A program made the translations under genes and the position numbers. From Chondrus crispus (Eukaryota > Rhodophyta > Florideophyceae > Gigartinales > Gigartinaceae), in contig NW_005179228.1 of NCBI RefSeq assembly GCF_000350225.1, forward strand, positions 37,074 to 101,073: a stretch of DNA of 64,000 bases, given 5' to 3'. Below the pieces are notes generated by a model, which worked only from the letters and a program-made list of their open reading frames with translations, was not told where the DNA came from and ran no database searches. This document shows positions 30,243-40,589 of this stretch, in pieces. Within the stretch, counting starts at the first letter, position 1; the number at the start of each line of letters is the position of its first letter.

Positions 30243-31627
30243 TCAAGTCGGCCTATACAGCTGTCTATGATGGAGATTTTGAGTGAGCTCTTCTCGCAGC
30301 TGTGAAACTTCACGGTCCCTTCGGCGCCCTTGAGCGTTGGCGGCCTCATCACGAAGCTCTGCTGCGATTTCCCACCACTCTTCGAAGGCAGAGTCAAGAC
30401 TGCTCCTGCTCGCGGGAGTCAAAGACTCTCGAATGGAGGGTGAGCCTTGATCCACGCACCAGTTGTGCAGTCTCATGCACGCGCCAAGAATAACGGGAGC
30501 ACGAATAACGGGAGCCCGCCGCAGGCTGCACCTCAGCGGACTCCAGAGCACGCCTAATCTCGCAAGAAGCATTCCAAACGCCTGCTCCACATGAATGCGG
30601 ACGGAGCTCTGGAAAAAGTTAAACGCATCTCTTGCGACGCCAAACTCCGCGTGTCTGAGCTGCGACAGGCCCCACGGTGTTAAAAGTGAGTTCACGCACT
30701 CAAAGGCCGCATCGGCGGCTATCCAATACCCTTCCATCATGCGACCGGCAGCAAGCTGCATTCCCAGAGATGAAACACTGAATGCCAATGAATCGTGCGT
30801 GCTGCCTACACATAGCGCAGAAAAAAAGTGAACCTATACCTCGCCTCCACCACAGCTTGGACGGGTATGCAGTACATGCCCTTCCGGCACCAATAATTCC
30901 GTGGGTTCATGCTGCCCGGCGGCTTCAAGAATTGCACAGCGATTCCATCGACGGCACCGACGCACCCCCAAAAAGGGCTAGGCGGGGTGCGGGAGCTTGC
31001 AAATTCGGAGGCCAACTCGTGCAACGCGTCCGCGTCCGTCAGCGGAACTCCTGGTAGGCGAAGGCTGCAGTTGATCGCGTCCACGGTCTTGTTGAGGACG
31101 TCGTACGCAGTGGATTTTCCGACCCTAAACAGCATCATCATGTCCAAGCACTTCGCCCCGGAAAGCATATGCAGCGTGAGGCTCAATCGCGCGTCCGGCG
31201 CGACAACCCCTCCGCTGGATTGCGCGGCCATCGCGGCGTCTCGCGTCAGGTACGGCTTCAGCAACTCGAGGAGGCTGCCGAACGCCTCTCTGCTCATACG
31301 GAAAGCCCTCTGTAACTCGTCGCTGGATAAGTACCTGTGGGCCTCCGCAAATGTCGGGCGAGCTCTGACAACGCTCTTCTCCCTGCGCTGCTGCTTCTCC
31401 ACGCCGCCGCTGGCGACACCACATGCCAAGAGGATGAGGGAAGACGACGCAACAGCAGCAGCTGCGGCGGCCGCTGCCGCGGCAGCCAAGGCTGCTTTTT
31501 CTTCTTCTGATAGCGGCATATCCAATGTACGAGTCCTGATGGCCCGCCTCTGTGCTTTGGAGAACGCAGATGAGAGGCGACGGCCAGGGCCTTTTCGGAT
31601 ATGCTGGTGTTTCGCTTTTTGGAGCAT
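30243..31627 (-). pseudogene. Harbinger transposase (DDE_Tnp_4 type), one frameshift
   Basis: Two adjacent minus frames make one transposase. The first (ATG 31627, frame open from 31702, to 30806) has a poly-Ala tract, a helix-turn-helix-like region (FRVGKSTAYDVLNKTVDAIN) and CVGAVDGIAVQFLKPPG with the first catalytic Asp, then YWCRKGMYCIPVQAVVEA. The second (30788-30243) has YWIAADAAFECVNSLL with the second Asp and HVEQAFGMLLARLGVLW with the Glu. They are separated by one missing base in a T run near 30822, possibly a sequencing error. All three catalytic residues are visible, so the enzyme may be functional if the shift is not real. Confidence 0.82.
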
Positions 31628-31650
31628 GGCGATCGGGATCCTATGACAAG

Positions 31651-31685
31651 CGTGCATGCAAGCACAACTGGCTGTATAGACACGC
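31651..31685 (-). repeat. Internal TIR-like copy at the right end of Harbinger 1
   Basis: On the minus strand this reads GTCTATACAGCCAG, a spacer and GCTTGCATGCACG, the same order as the left TIR (GTCTATACAGCCAC..GCTTGCATGCACG). It lies 45 bases inside the true right TIR. Confidence 0.7.
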
Positions 31686-31771
31686 CCGCGTTTTGTCGCC
31701 ACTTATAATTTATCATCATTATCATATCGTGCATGCATGCAAAAAAAAGTGGCTGTATAGACCGACCCTGA

Positions 31772-32276
31772 GAAGGGAGAACCTGACCCAAGTAGGCCAT
31801 TGATGGGATCTTCATCAATTCCAAAAGGAACACCTCTTTCGGGACGTATAATTGAAGCTACGGACTTCAGGTACTTTGTGTCGGTGATCAGCCTTCTGAT
31901 GGCCTCATTCGCGGCGCCAATCTCCTCAGCTCCTGCGCCCACGCTCTTCTGCGCGAAAAACACGGCCCCACCTTTTCCAGCGGCACGCACAGCTCGCAGC
32001 AAACGCGCATATCCGCCAACGACCGTGCCACGACCGCGTCATACCACCTCGATGCATCTTACTCTGCCCGACCTCCTCCGCCCCCCCCGACACGGACGTG
32101 ATGTTGCGCAGGGCCAGCTCGCGCTCCACAACGTTGTGGAGGCGCGTCTCCTTGCGCGCGGCCTCGAGCAGCGTGACGTCCCACTGCGGTCTCGCGATGG
32201 CCTGGACGAGCCCCGGGAACCCGGCACCTGTGCCGACGTCGACGACGCGTAGCGCCCCGGGCTCGACGCGCCGCAT
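31772..32276 (-). pseudogene. RsmG-like methyltransferase, SAM-binding part
   Basis: The minus frame from 32276 reads VVDVGTGAGFPGLVQAIARP and WDVTLLEAARKETRLHNVVE, the SAM-binding motif I and following strand of RsmG/GidB. After a frameshift near 32060 the Y-D-A-V-V-A-R-S-x-A-D motif is visible. After another, VFFAQKSVGAGAEEIGAANE follows (frame 32002-31772). The sequence then continues into an unfamiliar insert (SIIRPERGVPFGIDEDPING) up to the Harbinger TIR. The N-terminal region expected above 32276 is absent: sequence of the DIRS-like element begins there. Truncation, two frameshifts and an insertion make this a pseudogene as assembled. Confidence 0.7.
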
Positions 32277-32332
32277 TCACCTCTGCACATCACTTCTGCG
32301 AACAGCCGTTACAGCATTGGGGTGTGACTGTA

Positions 32333-32568
32333 CGCGTCTGTGTACACATTGCGGACGAGGGTGAAGCTACTTCGGGAAATAGCGAGTGACGGTCGAACAC
32401 TTGGCGTCAACAGAGCGTGACCGCGTGGCTCTGCGCACCGCCGCTTGGGGATATGATAACACCATCCAAAAGGTGCATGCACCGTTTGGATATTGATATC
32501 CCATATTTAGTGTAGGCGGCCGGCGCACTACCGGCCCCTCCGTCTCCCCTCTCTATGTCTATTTCTCT
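32333..32568 (+). repeat. DIRS-like direct repeat, left copy
   Basis: CGCGTCTGTGTACACA.. to ..TATGTCTATTTCTCT. Nearly identical to 37121-37357, with a handful of substitutions and small indels. It contains the conserved block GATATGATAACACCATCC. Confidence 0.85.
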
Positions 32569-32640
32569 TCGCAGAGAAATTCCCCCCAACTCGGAGGCGG
32601 TGACAGATTCTAAGAAGCACAGTCACAGTGCTTAGGCAGA

Positions 32641-33333
32641 ATGGCCTCCGCTTCTAACCATATTGGGCCGCGGACCCCCACGGGTGAGGTGGCTCCGGCG
32701 CAAACGATCGACTACGGCGGAATGGCGCGAGCCGTCGGGGCGACCGCCAAGCCCGAGCGTCGCGATTTCGCCGCCGTCGTTACGGAGCTCAATTCTGCCC
32801 GTTTGGTCGGAGAGGGAGGGATTTTTGAGCGGGGGCCGCATGTGTCCGGTACACATATGGGCTACTTCAAGCCCTCGCCGGATGCCTTCCTCATGGAACT
32901 CCGCTCCAAAGACCGACGATCGGCTAAGGAGTGGGAGTATTTGAACGCAATTGGCGTGTGGACTGAACTGGGATTGACCGCGATGGAAGTGGCCAGGACA
33001 CTTGACGGTACTATTGAGGACTTGACAAGAAAGTTGGTGATGGCAGAAGATGCTTTCAAGGGTGTGTTGGAGGTTGTGTCGATGCGGGCGCAGTATTTTA
33101 GACACATAACGGAGCAGGGCGTCGAGATCGCGAGGCAGATGTCGTTTCTCGTCGAGCAAGGCAACGACGCTGTGTTCTCGAAGTCCTATAGGTCGACTCG
33201 CGATGCGCTTACCTCCAAAATAGAAACGGAAGCAGCCAAGATGCTCGCCAAGGCTAGGGTCGAGCGGGCCTCAACCAGACATGGAGGTGGAAGCGGACCA
33301 AGCGTCTCTCAGGGGGCTGCTCAGACAGAGTGA
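32641..33333 (+). CDS. DIRS-like gag-type protein
   Basis: 230 codons from ATG 32641 with a mainly helical, charged sequence (EWEYLNAIGVWTELGLTAME, FRHITEQGVEIARQMSFLVE) and a Gly/Ser/Gln-rich tail. It has no zinc knuckle. Its position just inside the left repeat and just before RT, overlapping the RT frame by GTGA, identifies it as the first gene of the element. The homologous gag of DIRS elements is poorly conserved, so the call rests on context. Confidence 0.6.
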   Translation: MASASNHIGPRTPTGEVAPAQTIDYGGMARAVGATAKPERRDFAAVVTELNSARLVGEGGIFERGPHVSGTHMGYFKPSPDAFLMELRSKDRRSAKEWEYLNAIGVWTELGLTAMEVARTLDGTIEDLTRKLVMAEDAFKGVLEVVSMRAQYFRHITEQGVEIARQMSFLVEQGNDAVFSKSYRSTRDALTSKIETEAAKMLAKARVERASTRHGGGSGPSVSQGAAQTE

Positions 33334-35255
33334 CGGCCCCCCTGCGGGGGCATTCAGTCATTGGGTGCGCGGAGGGACCCCCCTTCTGGCGAAAGACGGC
33401 ACTGAGGGCCGATGCGTGGCAGCAAGACCTCGGGGCCAGCAAGTACTTCGTTCGAGCGATCCGCTTTGGCATCTTGGATCGACCGACGACGCCTTTTACG
33501 GAAGGCGTGGTACTAGGGAATATCCCCCAGTCGGAGGAGGACATGGCGTTTGGAAGAGAGGACCTGAGGAAGGGGTGTGCAAGTGGGGTGTACGAGGAGC
33601 TGTCGTCGGGGTATGTGAGGGATCGGGGCAGGGAAGGGAAGATGGTGTCTTCGGCCTTTACGGTTTGGCAGGGAGAGGGTACAGAGAGGAAGGGCCGGTT
33701 CGTCGTCAACTTCAAGATGCAGAGAAAGCACTGTCCACGAGGAAGTGTAAAGATGGAGACGATAATGGGCTTTGCCCTGGACCTGCAGCAAGACGACCAA
33801 CTGATGTCGTGGGATATTCGAAGCGGGTACAGGCACTTCTATCTCCACCCCTCGATGCGGGACATGTTCTTGTTCCGGTACGGGGGCAGGTACTACCGAT
33901 GCTTTGCACTACCATTTGGGTGGGGGCGCTCCTGTGTTGTGGTTCACGAAACTGTTGCGCCCCCTGGTGCAGTACTTGAGGGAGAAGTGTGGGTACAGGG
34001 TTGTCCCTTACACCGACGACTTTCTGCTTGCGCCGTCGCCGTGTTCGCCTCGTTCTGCGGAAAGGAACTATGGCCGGGCATGCGGGAAGCTGGAAGCGCT
34101 ATTCGAAAGGTTGGGACTGACGCGGCACAGGACGAAGGGATGTTGGGAAGGGGCAACGCGGTTGGACCATATCGGGGTGCACATTGACACAGCGGCGATG
34201 AACTTGTACATCGCCGAAGGAAAGAGGGAGAAGATGATGCGGATGTCGAAGGAGCTGATGCTGCTTCCGCAGCGCAACTGCCGCTGGGTGTCACTGGAGA
34301 AGCTGCGCCACTTCTGCGGTGTGGCCGTGTCGCTGACTCCCGCCCTGCCGCTTACCCGGTTCTACACGACGTCACTGTACTTCGACATTTCCTTGGCGGA
34401 ACGAGAGGCACGGGGCGAGAAGAGCGGGTTCAGCGATATTTCAGTACTCTCCGCAGGAGCGAGCGAAGCGAGGCCCGACGCGGGCGCAGAAAAATGGACA
34501 CGTATACACGTGTACAAGTTGCCGACGCGTGTGCGGCTGTCCCGCCAGTCGCTCCGCGACCTCGCTTCCTGGCGTTCGTTGGCTCGTGGAGAAGGAAGGG
34601 ACCTGCATCTGCTGGAGCCCGACCTCACGATGCACAGCGACGCGGCAGATGTAGGTTACGGAGGAACGCTGGGAAGGTTGCAGGAAGCGAGTACCCTGGG
34701 TTTGTGGGAGGGTCGAGGCTTTTGGACGGCTCATGATCGCGCGGAGAGCATTACTTTGAGGGAGTTGCGAGCCGTCCGCCTGTTACTGCAGCGGCACTTC
34801 GCTGACTATGTCTCCCAGCCCCACATCCGGCGCCTGCTGCGCTAAGAGGACAACCAGGCCGTGGTGTACGTCCTCAACGCTATGGTGTCGGCCTCGAAGC
34901 CGCTGGCGGAGCTGCGTCGCCTGCAGCGGATGATGCAGGTACTGGGAGTGTCGATCGAAGCATGGTGGCTCCCGTCCGCGGTGAACCGCTCCGCGGATGC
35001 ACTGTCCAGGACGTGGGACCCGGGGGATGTGAGGGCTACGGAGTGCTTGTTGTCGTCAATCCGGCGAGAATATCGCTTGGACCACGTCGTCTTCGCCAAG
35101 CTTAAGCGCCCGATGGGCGAGACGTTTGTGACTCGCAGGAAGTACCTCACTACGCAGATGGAGGAGTTTTGGGGCGATGGACGAGCACGACTCTGGAACC
35201 CGCCCTTCGATCTGCTACCGGTCGTGGTGCGGAAGATCGCGACGGATGGGGTCTG
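33330..35255 (+). pseudogene. DIRS-like reverse transcriptase and RNase H
   Basis: RT starts in 33330-34187 with KGRFVVNFKMQRKHCPRGSV, the Asp-bearing SWDIRSGYRHFYLHPSM and CFALPFGWG. After a frameshift near 33950 it continues in 33904-34845 with VVPYTDDFLLAPSP, the catalytic YTDD. RNase H has MHSDAADVGYGG and AESITLRELRAV. A TAA stop at 34843-34845 falls just before its next Asp motif (EDNQAVVYVL), which continues in the same frame with SADALSRTW. The closing PPFDLLPVVVRKIATDG is the usual DIRS boundary before the recombinase region. The sequence is then cut by a solo LTR at 35256. Confidence 0.8.
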
Positions 35256-35863
35256 TGTAGCATATCTCCCTCCCCGTATTAGATTTAGATTAGATTTGTA
35301 ACTGTAAAGCCCGAGCTCTATAGTACTTCGGTGCGCGCGCACGTGTACCGCACGTGTACGGGGGCGCGCGCACACACGTGTACGACACGTGTGCTGCCAG
35401 CCCCGACGGCTGAAAGCGCTACAGTACAGGCCGACCTGCACAACTGTAATGCTATGATAGGTTACTCTGTATATTAAATATGAGCGGACCGCCGGCGGTG
35501 GAGGGCGACAAGCACAGACTTGTCAAGGATCCTCCACCTTGGTCCGCCCGCTTACTTTTACGTACTTCCGTCCGTTTTACCTAGGAGTAGCACCGCGCGC
35601 GGGTTGAGGACGCGCGCAGCACGCCCACGAGCCGGCTCTGCCTCCGCCCGTCGGTACTGTGTCGTCACCCAGTACCGCTCCGGGGCATCGAGGCGTAGAA
35701 CCGCTCGCGCGTGAGCGCGTCATCCCCGATCCCGCTCTACCAGCGCTACCTCGAGCCCGTGCTCGGTACTGTGGGTGGGCCGTGCTTCTGTCTTCCCGCC
35801 GATCGGGGTCTTTCCGAACTGTCAGTACTCACCCCCCTCGTCGTTGGGGGTGATTATACTACA
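35256..35863. mobile_element. Solo LTR 1 inside the DIRS-like element
   Basis: 608 bp, TGTAGCATATC..TATACTACA, flanked by GTCTG (35251-35255) and GGCTG (35864-35868), a 5-bp duplication with one mismatch. Without it and one flank copy, the DIRS frame is continuous from ..IATDGV to LLARHWPAQAWF. It contains four CACGTG palindromes within 52 bases (35340-35391), a TATATTAAATA box-like run near 35470, and short inverted repeats. No related full-length element is in the window. Confidence 0.72.
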
Positions 35864-36950
35864 GGCTGCGGGGTACTCTTGGCTCGTCATTGGCCAGCGC
35901 AAGCGTGGTTCGCGCGCTTGACGGTGCTAGCGTCCGAGTTCCACCTGCTGCAACCTACCCCAGACGCCCCGCAGCTTCTCGAAATCTGACGCCCGATGAA
36001 GGGCGATTGGGAAGTCGTGTTGGCGGTGATCGAGTGAAGGAACTATGGCAAGCCGGAATCCGCCAGGCGGTGCTGTCGCGGACGGGGGAGGGACAAAAGG
36101 GGGCAGCACAGGCTGCGGCGGATCTGTTGGTAGGTCATGGGTGGTCTTCGCAGACATGAGCGACGCAGAGCAGTCAAGTCAAGAAATGGTTAATGTTCTG
36201 CGCCGAAGAGGACCGTGACCCACTGCCCGCGACGGAAGGGGATGTTTTGGCTTACCTGGGGTACATGTTCTTGGAGCGGCGCGTCGGACCTGCGTCGGTG
36301 CGGCAGTATGTCTCCGCAGTGTCGCGTTTCCACGAGCTGCAGGGACTCGAGTCTCCTACGCGCAGGCCCCTGGTGTCCGCTGTGATGCAAGCGTACATCA
36401 GCAAGACGGAGTCCGACCGACCGGTACAGTTGACACGTATGGGACTGAGTGCCACGACAATGGGGCAAGTCGTGGCATACGGGCTGGATTCGGAGGTTCT
36501 AGAAGACGTCGGGTGTTGCAGCATGGTTGTATTTGCATTTGTTTTTCAATGCAGGTCCATCGCAGCGGCGCAAGTGTCCGTGGGCGACATCACGGTCACA
36601 CCTGCCTTTTACACAGTCACCCTTACTCATCGTAAGGGGAGATCACATCGGCGCCCCCTCCGTCTCACCTACCCGTGCAGTACTGCCTAGATACCTGGCA
36701 GTAGCCCGATTGACCTGCTTGTCAAATGGTGTACCATCCGCCCCACCAGCCCTGGCTTCTTTAATCTCTGTACAGGTGCCCGCCTGGGTACTGCTCGACT
36801 CAGCGCCGCTATGGACCGCGCACTGCTGTTAACAGGCACGACGGCACCGACCGGGCACTACTACGGGTCGCACAGTACCCTGATCGGCGGTTTCAATGAG
36901 ATACTGGGGCTGGGATTTGGGGCAGCATAGATACTGAATCGGTTGGATTG
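35864..36950 (+). pseudogene. DIRS-like tyrosine recombinase
   Basis: After the solo LTR the pol end (HWPAQAWFARLTVLASEFHL) is followed by the recombinase: an N-terminal helical part (KELWQAGIRQAVLSRTGEGQ; KKWLMFCAEEDRDPLPATEG from about 36180), VRQYVSAVSRFHELQ, a first catalytic Arg region (FQCRSIAAAQVSVGDI), then in another frame GSHSTLIGG and a Tyr-bearing MLQVYYES. In the box II motif HSxR the Arg is Leu, and a TAG interrupts the final helix near 36930. The reading order is correct, but at least two frameshifts, a stop and the missing Arg indicate loss of function. Confidence 0.72.
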
Positions 36951-37120
36951 GGTGGCGTCTGGTATGCTACAAGTCTACTACGAGAGCCGCCTTTCTGTCA
37001 CCGCCGCGTCGAGGTGGTTCTTTGCGCATATGCTTTCGCCTGGCTGCAACCCTTTGCGCATCTCCGTTTGACTTTCTCGCCGTCCGTGCACGGCCGACTC
37101 CGTGTGTCTTTGGCCTTCTT

Positions 37121-37357
37121 CGCGTCTGTGTACACACTGTGTACGCGGGTGAAGCTACTTCGGGAAATAGCGAGTGACGGTCGAACACTTGGTGTCAACC
37201 GAGCGTGGCCGCGTGGCTCTGCGCACCGCCGCTTGGGAGGATATGATAACACCATCCAAAGGTGCATGCACCGTTTCGATATTGATATCCCGTATTTAGT
37301 GTAGGCGTCCGGCGCACGACCGGCCCCTCCGTCTCCCTTCTCTATGTCTATTTCTCT
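37121..37357 (+). repeat. DIRS-like direct repeat, right copy
   Basis: Same sequence as 32333-32568 in the same orientation. It lies about 170 bases after the recombinase. Confidence 0.85.
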
Positions 37358-37503
37358 CCCACCCCTCCCCGGTCCCATTGGGGCGCGCCCTCTCCTCTTC
37401 GCTTCACTCACATGTCTTCTCTCTTGGGTTTTACTTCTAGTCTATTTTTAGTCTACCGATAGTATTTGCCCGAGTTTACTGCCCTCCCGTCCGATGTCCT
37501 GGG

Positions 37504-37715
37504 TGTCGAATCCGAGTTCTGTAAGCCGAAGCCACAGTAATAACGGCGGCAGTGAGATACGTGAGATACGTGACCTCCGAGGTTCAGAGAGCGCAGTTAG
37601 TGCGCCTGCAGATATTTGCACCGGCAGTGAATGCGCGGTAGCAACTGAGGCTACAAATAGGGACACTGAGGTCCCATTCTAATAAACAAAGGCAGCGACG
37701 CCATCGTTACTTTTA
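37504..37715 (+). repeat. Copia 5' LTR (with adjacent PBS)
   Basis: 212 bp, TGTCGAATCCG..GTTACTTTTA. The following TGGTAGCATCGCGC (37716-37729) is the likely primer binding site. A GAGATACGTGAGATACGTGA tandem lies inside. Confidence 0.88.
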
Positions 37716-37792
37716 TGGTAGCATCGCGCACGAAAAAGCACCGCTATAATCCTTTTAACGCTCTATCCTTGGTTCTGCTCTCGTATTCCACC

Positions 37793-38893
37793 ATGTCAGA
37801 ACGTGAGAATGAATCCAGTGGTAAAATCCCTCGTCTCGAGAAGTCCGACGACTATATTCTCTGGAAACGACGCGTATACGCCTACATCCGTCCCTATGAC
37901 GCCGAGGTCATCGGCTTTGAGTTAGAACCTTCGAGCAACAGTCCATCTGTCCGCAAGAAGCGGTTTAAACTGACCATTCGCGCTAAGAGCATCATTGTCC
38001 TTTCTCTTGGTGACTCTCCGTTGGCGAAAGTCCGTCATCTCATTGATGATGATAGTATCTCAGCTAGACAGCTTTGGGATGAGCTTGAAACGATTTATAC
38101 TGCCTCAAATGCTCAAGCAATTCTTAATCTCCGTCAAGACATGGACGACCTTCGTTATAAGGAAGGAACCAGTTGGGATGATCACGTCAATAAGTTTACC
38201 GAACTTCTCAACAAATTGGCAACTTACGACGAAGAGCTTACCGAAAAGGATAAGGCCTCGAAACTATTGCGTACAATTCCCGAGTCGTTCAGTAGCTTCG
38301 CCATGACTGCTCAAGTGCAAGAGTTGCCATTCGAAAGGCTAATACAAGCCATGCATGCTGAGATTTCCCGACGTCAAAACGTAAAAACTTCCAACCTAAA
38401 TCGAACTCCCAACGCTTCTATAGCTGAGATGGGTTCACAGTTTAATGGACGTTCCACTCGTGGCGGACGCATTTCCAAACATAGGAGCCAGGGAACGACG
38501 CCTGTTATGTTTGTGGGAAAAATGGACACTACGCCGTTGACTGTTGGCACAGAGCGAATCGTGGTGGCCATCGAGGCCACGGACGTGGAGGATTTCGTGG
38601 CAGAAGAGGCCGCGGTAGAGGTCGCGGTCGCAGGTTCCGCCAGTACGGACACCCTTACGGCACACAACATCTCGGCCCTGGACCAGCACCTCAATACCCG
38701 ACGGGTCTGGGATATGGAAATAATTGGGACAACGAGTCTGGAAATCAAGGCTTCGGAACTGAACAACAACAGCCGCAAGCTAACCCGCAGCAAGTTGGCT
38801 TCCCTCCTCGGCGTCCAAGTAGTTCCAACTACAGTAACTCATACCAGGGTTTCATGGCTAGAATTAAGTTTCGAAGCTCTATCGCGTCAGTGA
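37793..38893 (+). pseudogene. Copia gag
   Basis: From ATG 37793 the frame gives a typical Copia gag (DYILWKRRVYAYIRPYDAEV, RQLWDELETIYTASNAQAIL, HVNKFTELLNKLATYDEELT). After about 38490 the true frame is another one, where a zinc knuckle CYVCGKNGHYAVDC is readable together with a Gly/Arg-rich tail. The gag frame as written instead continues out of phase to 38893. So one frameshift separates capsid and nucleocapsid. Confidence 0.8.
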
Positions 38894-40263
38894 GTATCAA
38901 AAGGTCAGATGAAGCTCTTATCGACTCTGGTGCTACGCATAATTTCTTTAATTCGAAGAAATTCTTTTACAGTTACGAAGAGTTCGACGAAGAAGTTCGG
39001 TCTGCTTCTGGTACCTCTCGAATCGTTGGTGTTGGTCAAATGTTTCTGCCCCTTGATGGAGGTGTAATCATTGAGGGCTATCATGTCCCGAATTTTGCTG
39101 AAAGCATCTTATCGGTCCATGGCCTTTCAACATCATTTGACATAGTCTTCAAGACTTACGGAAGCACGAATACGAGTTCTTGCCGAATTTACAGGAAGAG
39201 CACTGAATTGAAAGTGTTTGAGAGGGAGACGCAAGGGGGCTTGTACAAGATGGCATTGCTGAAACGCCAAAATCATGAAGTAAACTCATCACAGGCCTGT
39301 ATCGAAGAACTTGAGACTTCTCACTGCCTTATCTGTGCCGCCGCTGTACACTCATCCGTTCAAGGACCAACTCGTCCTACATCCTTTCTCTTCAACAACA
39401 AACCATTGGAGTGGCACAACCGCACTGCACATCCAAGTCCTTCAAGATACGCTCGCCTTGCTCAGACCTTTGAAGATATTCCGTACTTTTCAAGAAGTAC
39501 AATGGAGGGCTTGCTCTGTGTCCCGTGCCATCTCGGGAAAGCGCGTCGAGCAAAGATCACAAGAACTCCCGACACAATAGCCTATCCCCTCGAGCTCGTA
39601 CACACGGACATCGCCGGTCCCGTTACAGCATCCACCGGAGGAAGCATCTACTCTTTATGTTTCATGGACTCATTCACCGCCAAGTCCGATGTCTTTTTTC
39701 TCAAGAAGAAATCTGACTTGTTGAAGTATCTGATTGAATATAAGACGAAGTCCGAACTAGACACCGGTCACGTTCTCCACAAAATTCGCCTTGATGGCGC
39801 CGGGAAAAACATGAGTAGGACTGTAGAGCAATTCTGTGCGAAGCACGGGATCAAACTTGAGCCCTCTCCACCATACGCCCATCAGAGCAACGGCACCGCC
39901 GAGCGACTCAACCAAGAGTTTTGGGCACGCAATCGCGTTCTTTTGTTTGCGTCCAAGTTGCCGCACAATTTATGGGCTGAGGCCATGAATCATGCAAACT
40001 GGCTTCGGAACCGGCTTCCCGCCTCGCGTGTGCAGGGATACATACCTATGCTCCTTTGGCAACCAAGGACAAGAATACGGTTATCAAAAGTACCAATCTT
40101 CGGACAGCCCGGATTTGCCTTCCAATACCGCTCTGATACCGCTCCCAACAAGAAGCTGAGCGCCCGCACAATACATGGACATTTTGTGGGGATGCAGAGT
40201 GATGAGACACTGCTTCGTATTTGCGTCCCGCAAGCGAAGTCCATTATTGTATCAAGAGTATAA
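38854..40263 (+). pseudogene. Copia protease and integrase
   Basis: The 469-codon frame contains the protease active site (EALIDSGATHNFF), the pre-integrase zinc region (EWHNRTAHPSPSRYARLA, LLCVPCHLGKARR) and the integrase core with LVHTDIAGP (first Asp), IRLDGAGK (second) and NGTAERLNQ (Glu). It stops at 40261-40263, where the pol frame is lost. The linker to RT is spread over two frames (to about 40610). Confidence 0.88.
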
Positions 40264-40589
40264 GACTTTCGCCAGTACCACGAACATAAAATTCCTGGCG
40301 TGGCATCACTTCTTGATGGAATTGCAAGGCAAAGCGAAACCGAAAGCATTAACAATTCAGATGGAGAAGCGGAAGAGGTCCTCATCACAGCATTTCAAGC
40401 ATGTGTGTCCACACTCCCCAGCGGACTCTTTCGCAATCGGGGTCACAGTCGATAACTTCACAAGTACCTACCGAAATATTATCGTTCCGACCCTCGACTT
40501 CCTCGGACGTTCCGTGAGGCCATCATTTTCCCTGCATGGCGAGAAGCCATTGATCGATAGTACAAAGCCCTTCGAGACGGAGGAACTTG

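Larger units (their letters stand above)
28199..31768. mobile_element. Harbinger/PIF DNA transposon 1
   Basis: A 3.57-kb element with terminal inverted repeats of about 38 bp (GGGTCGGTCTATACAGCCAC.. at 28199 and its complement ending at 31768), flanked by the 3-bp duplication TGA (28196-28198 and 31769-31771), as expected for PIF/Harbinger. It carries a convergent pair of genes: an accessory protein on plus and a DDE transposase on minus. A second TIR-like copy sits at 31651-31685. It is inserted in an RsmG-like gene. Confidence 0.88.
32333..37498 (+). mobile_element. DIRS-like tyrosine-recombinase retroelement, degenerate
   Basis: A gag-like gene, a DIRS-type RT, RNase H and a tyrosine recombinase follow each other on plus, between two direct copies of a 236-bp sequence (32333-32568 and 37121-37357). 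Direct rather than inverted terminal copies fit the split-direct-repeat layout of PAT, Kangaroo and Ngaro elements. The second copy is followed by 140 bases of further element-like sequence and then a Copia insertion, so the true 3' end is probably displaced beyond 42765. A solo LTR interrupts the element at 35256-35863. Frameshifts and stops in RT, RNase H and recombinase show that it is inactive. Confidence 0.75.

Noticed and set aside
30909-31646. 245-codon plus frame opposite the Harbinger transposase
   Set aside because: Antisense of the transposase, including its poly-Ala tract.
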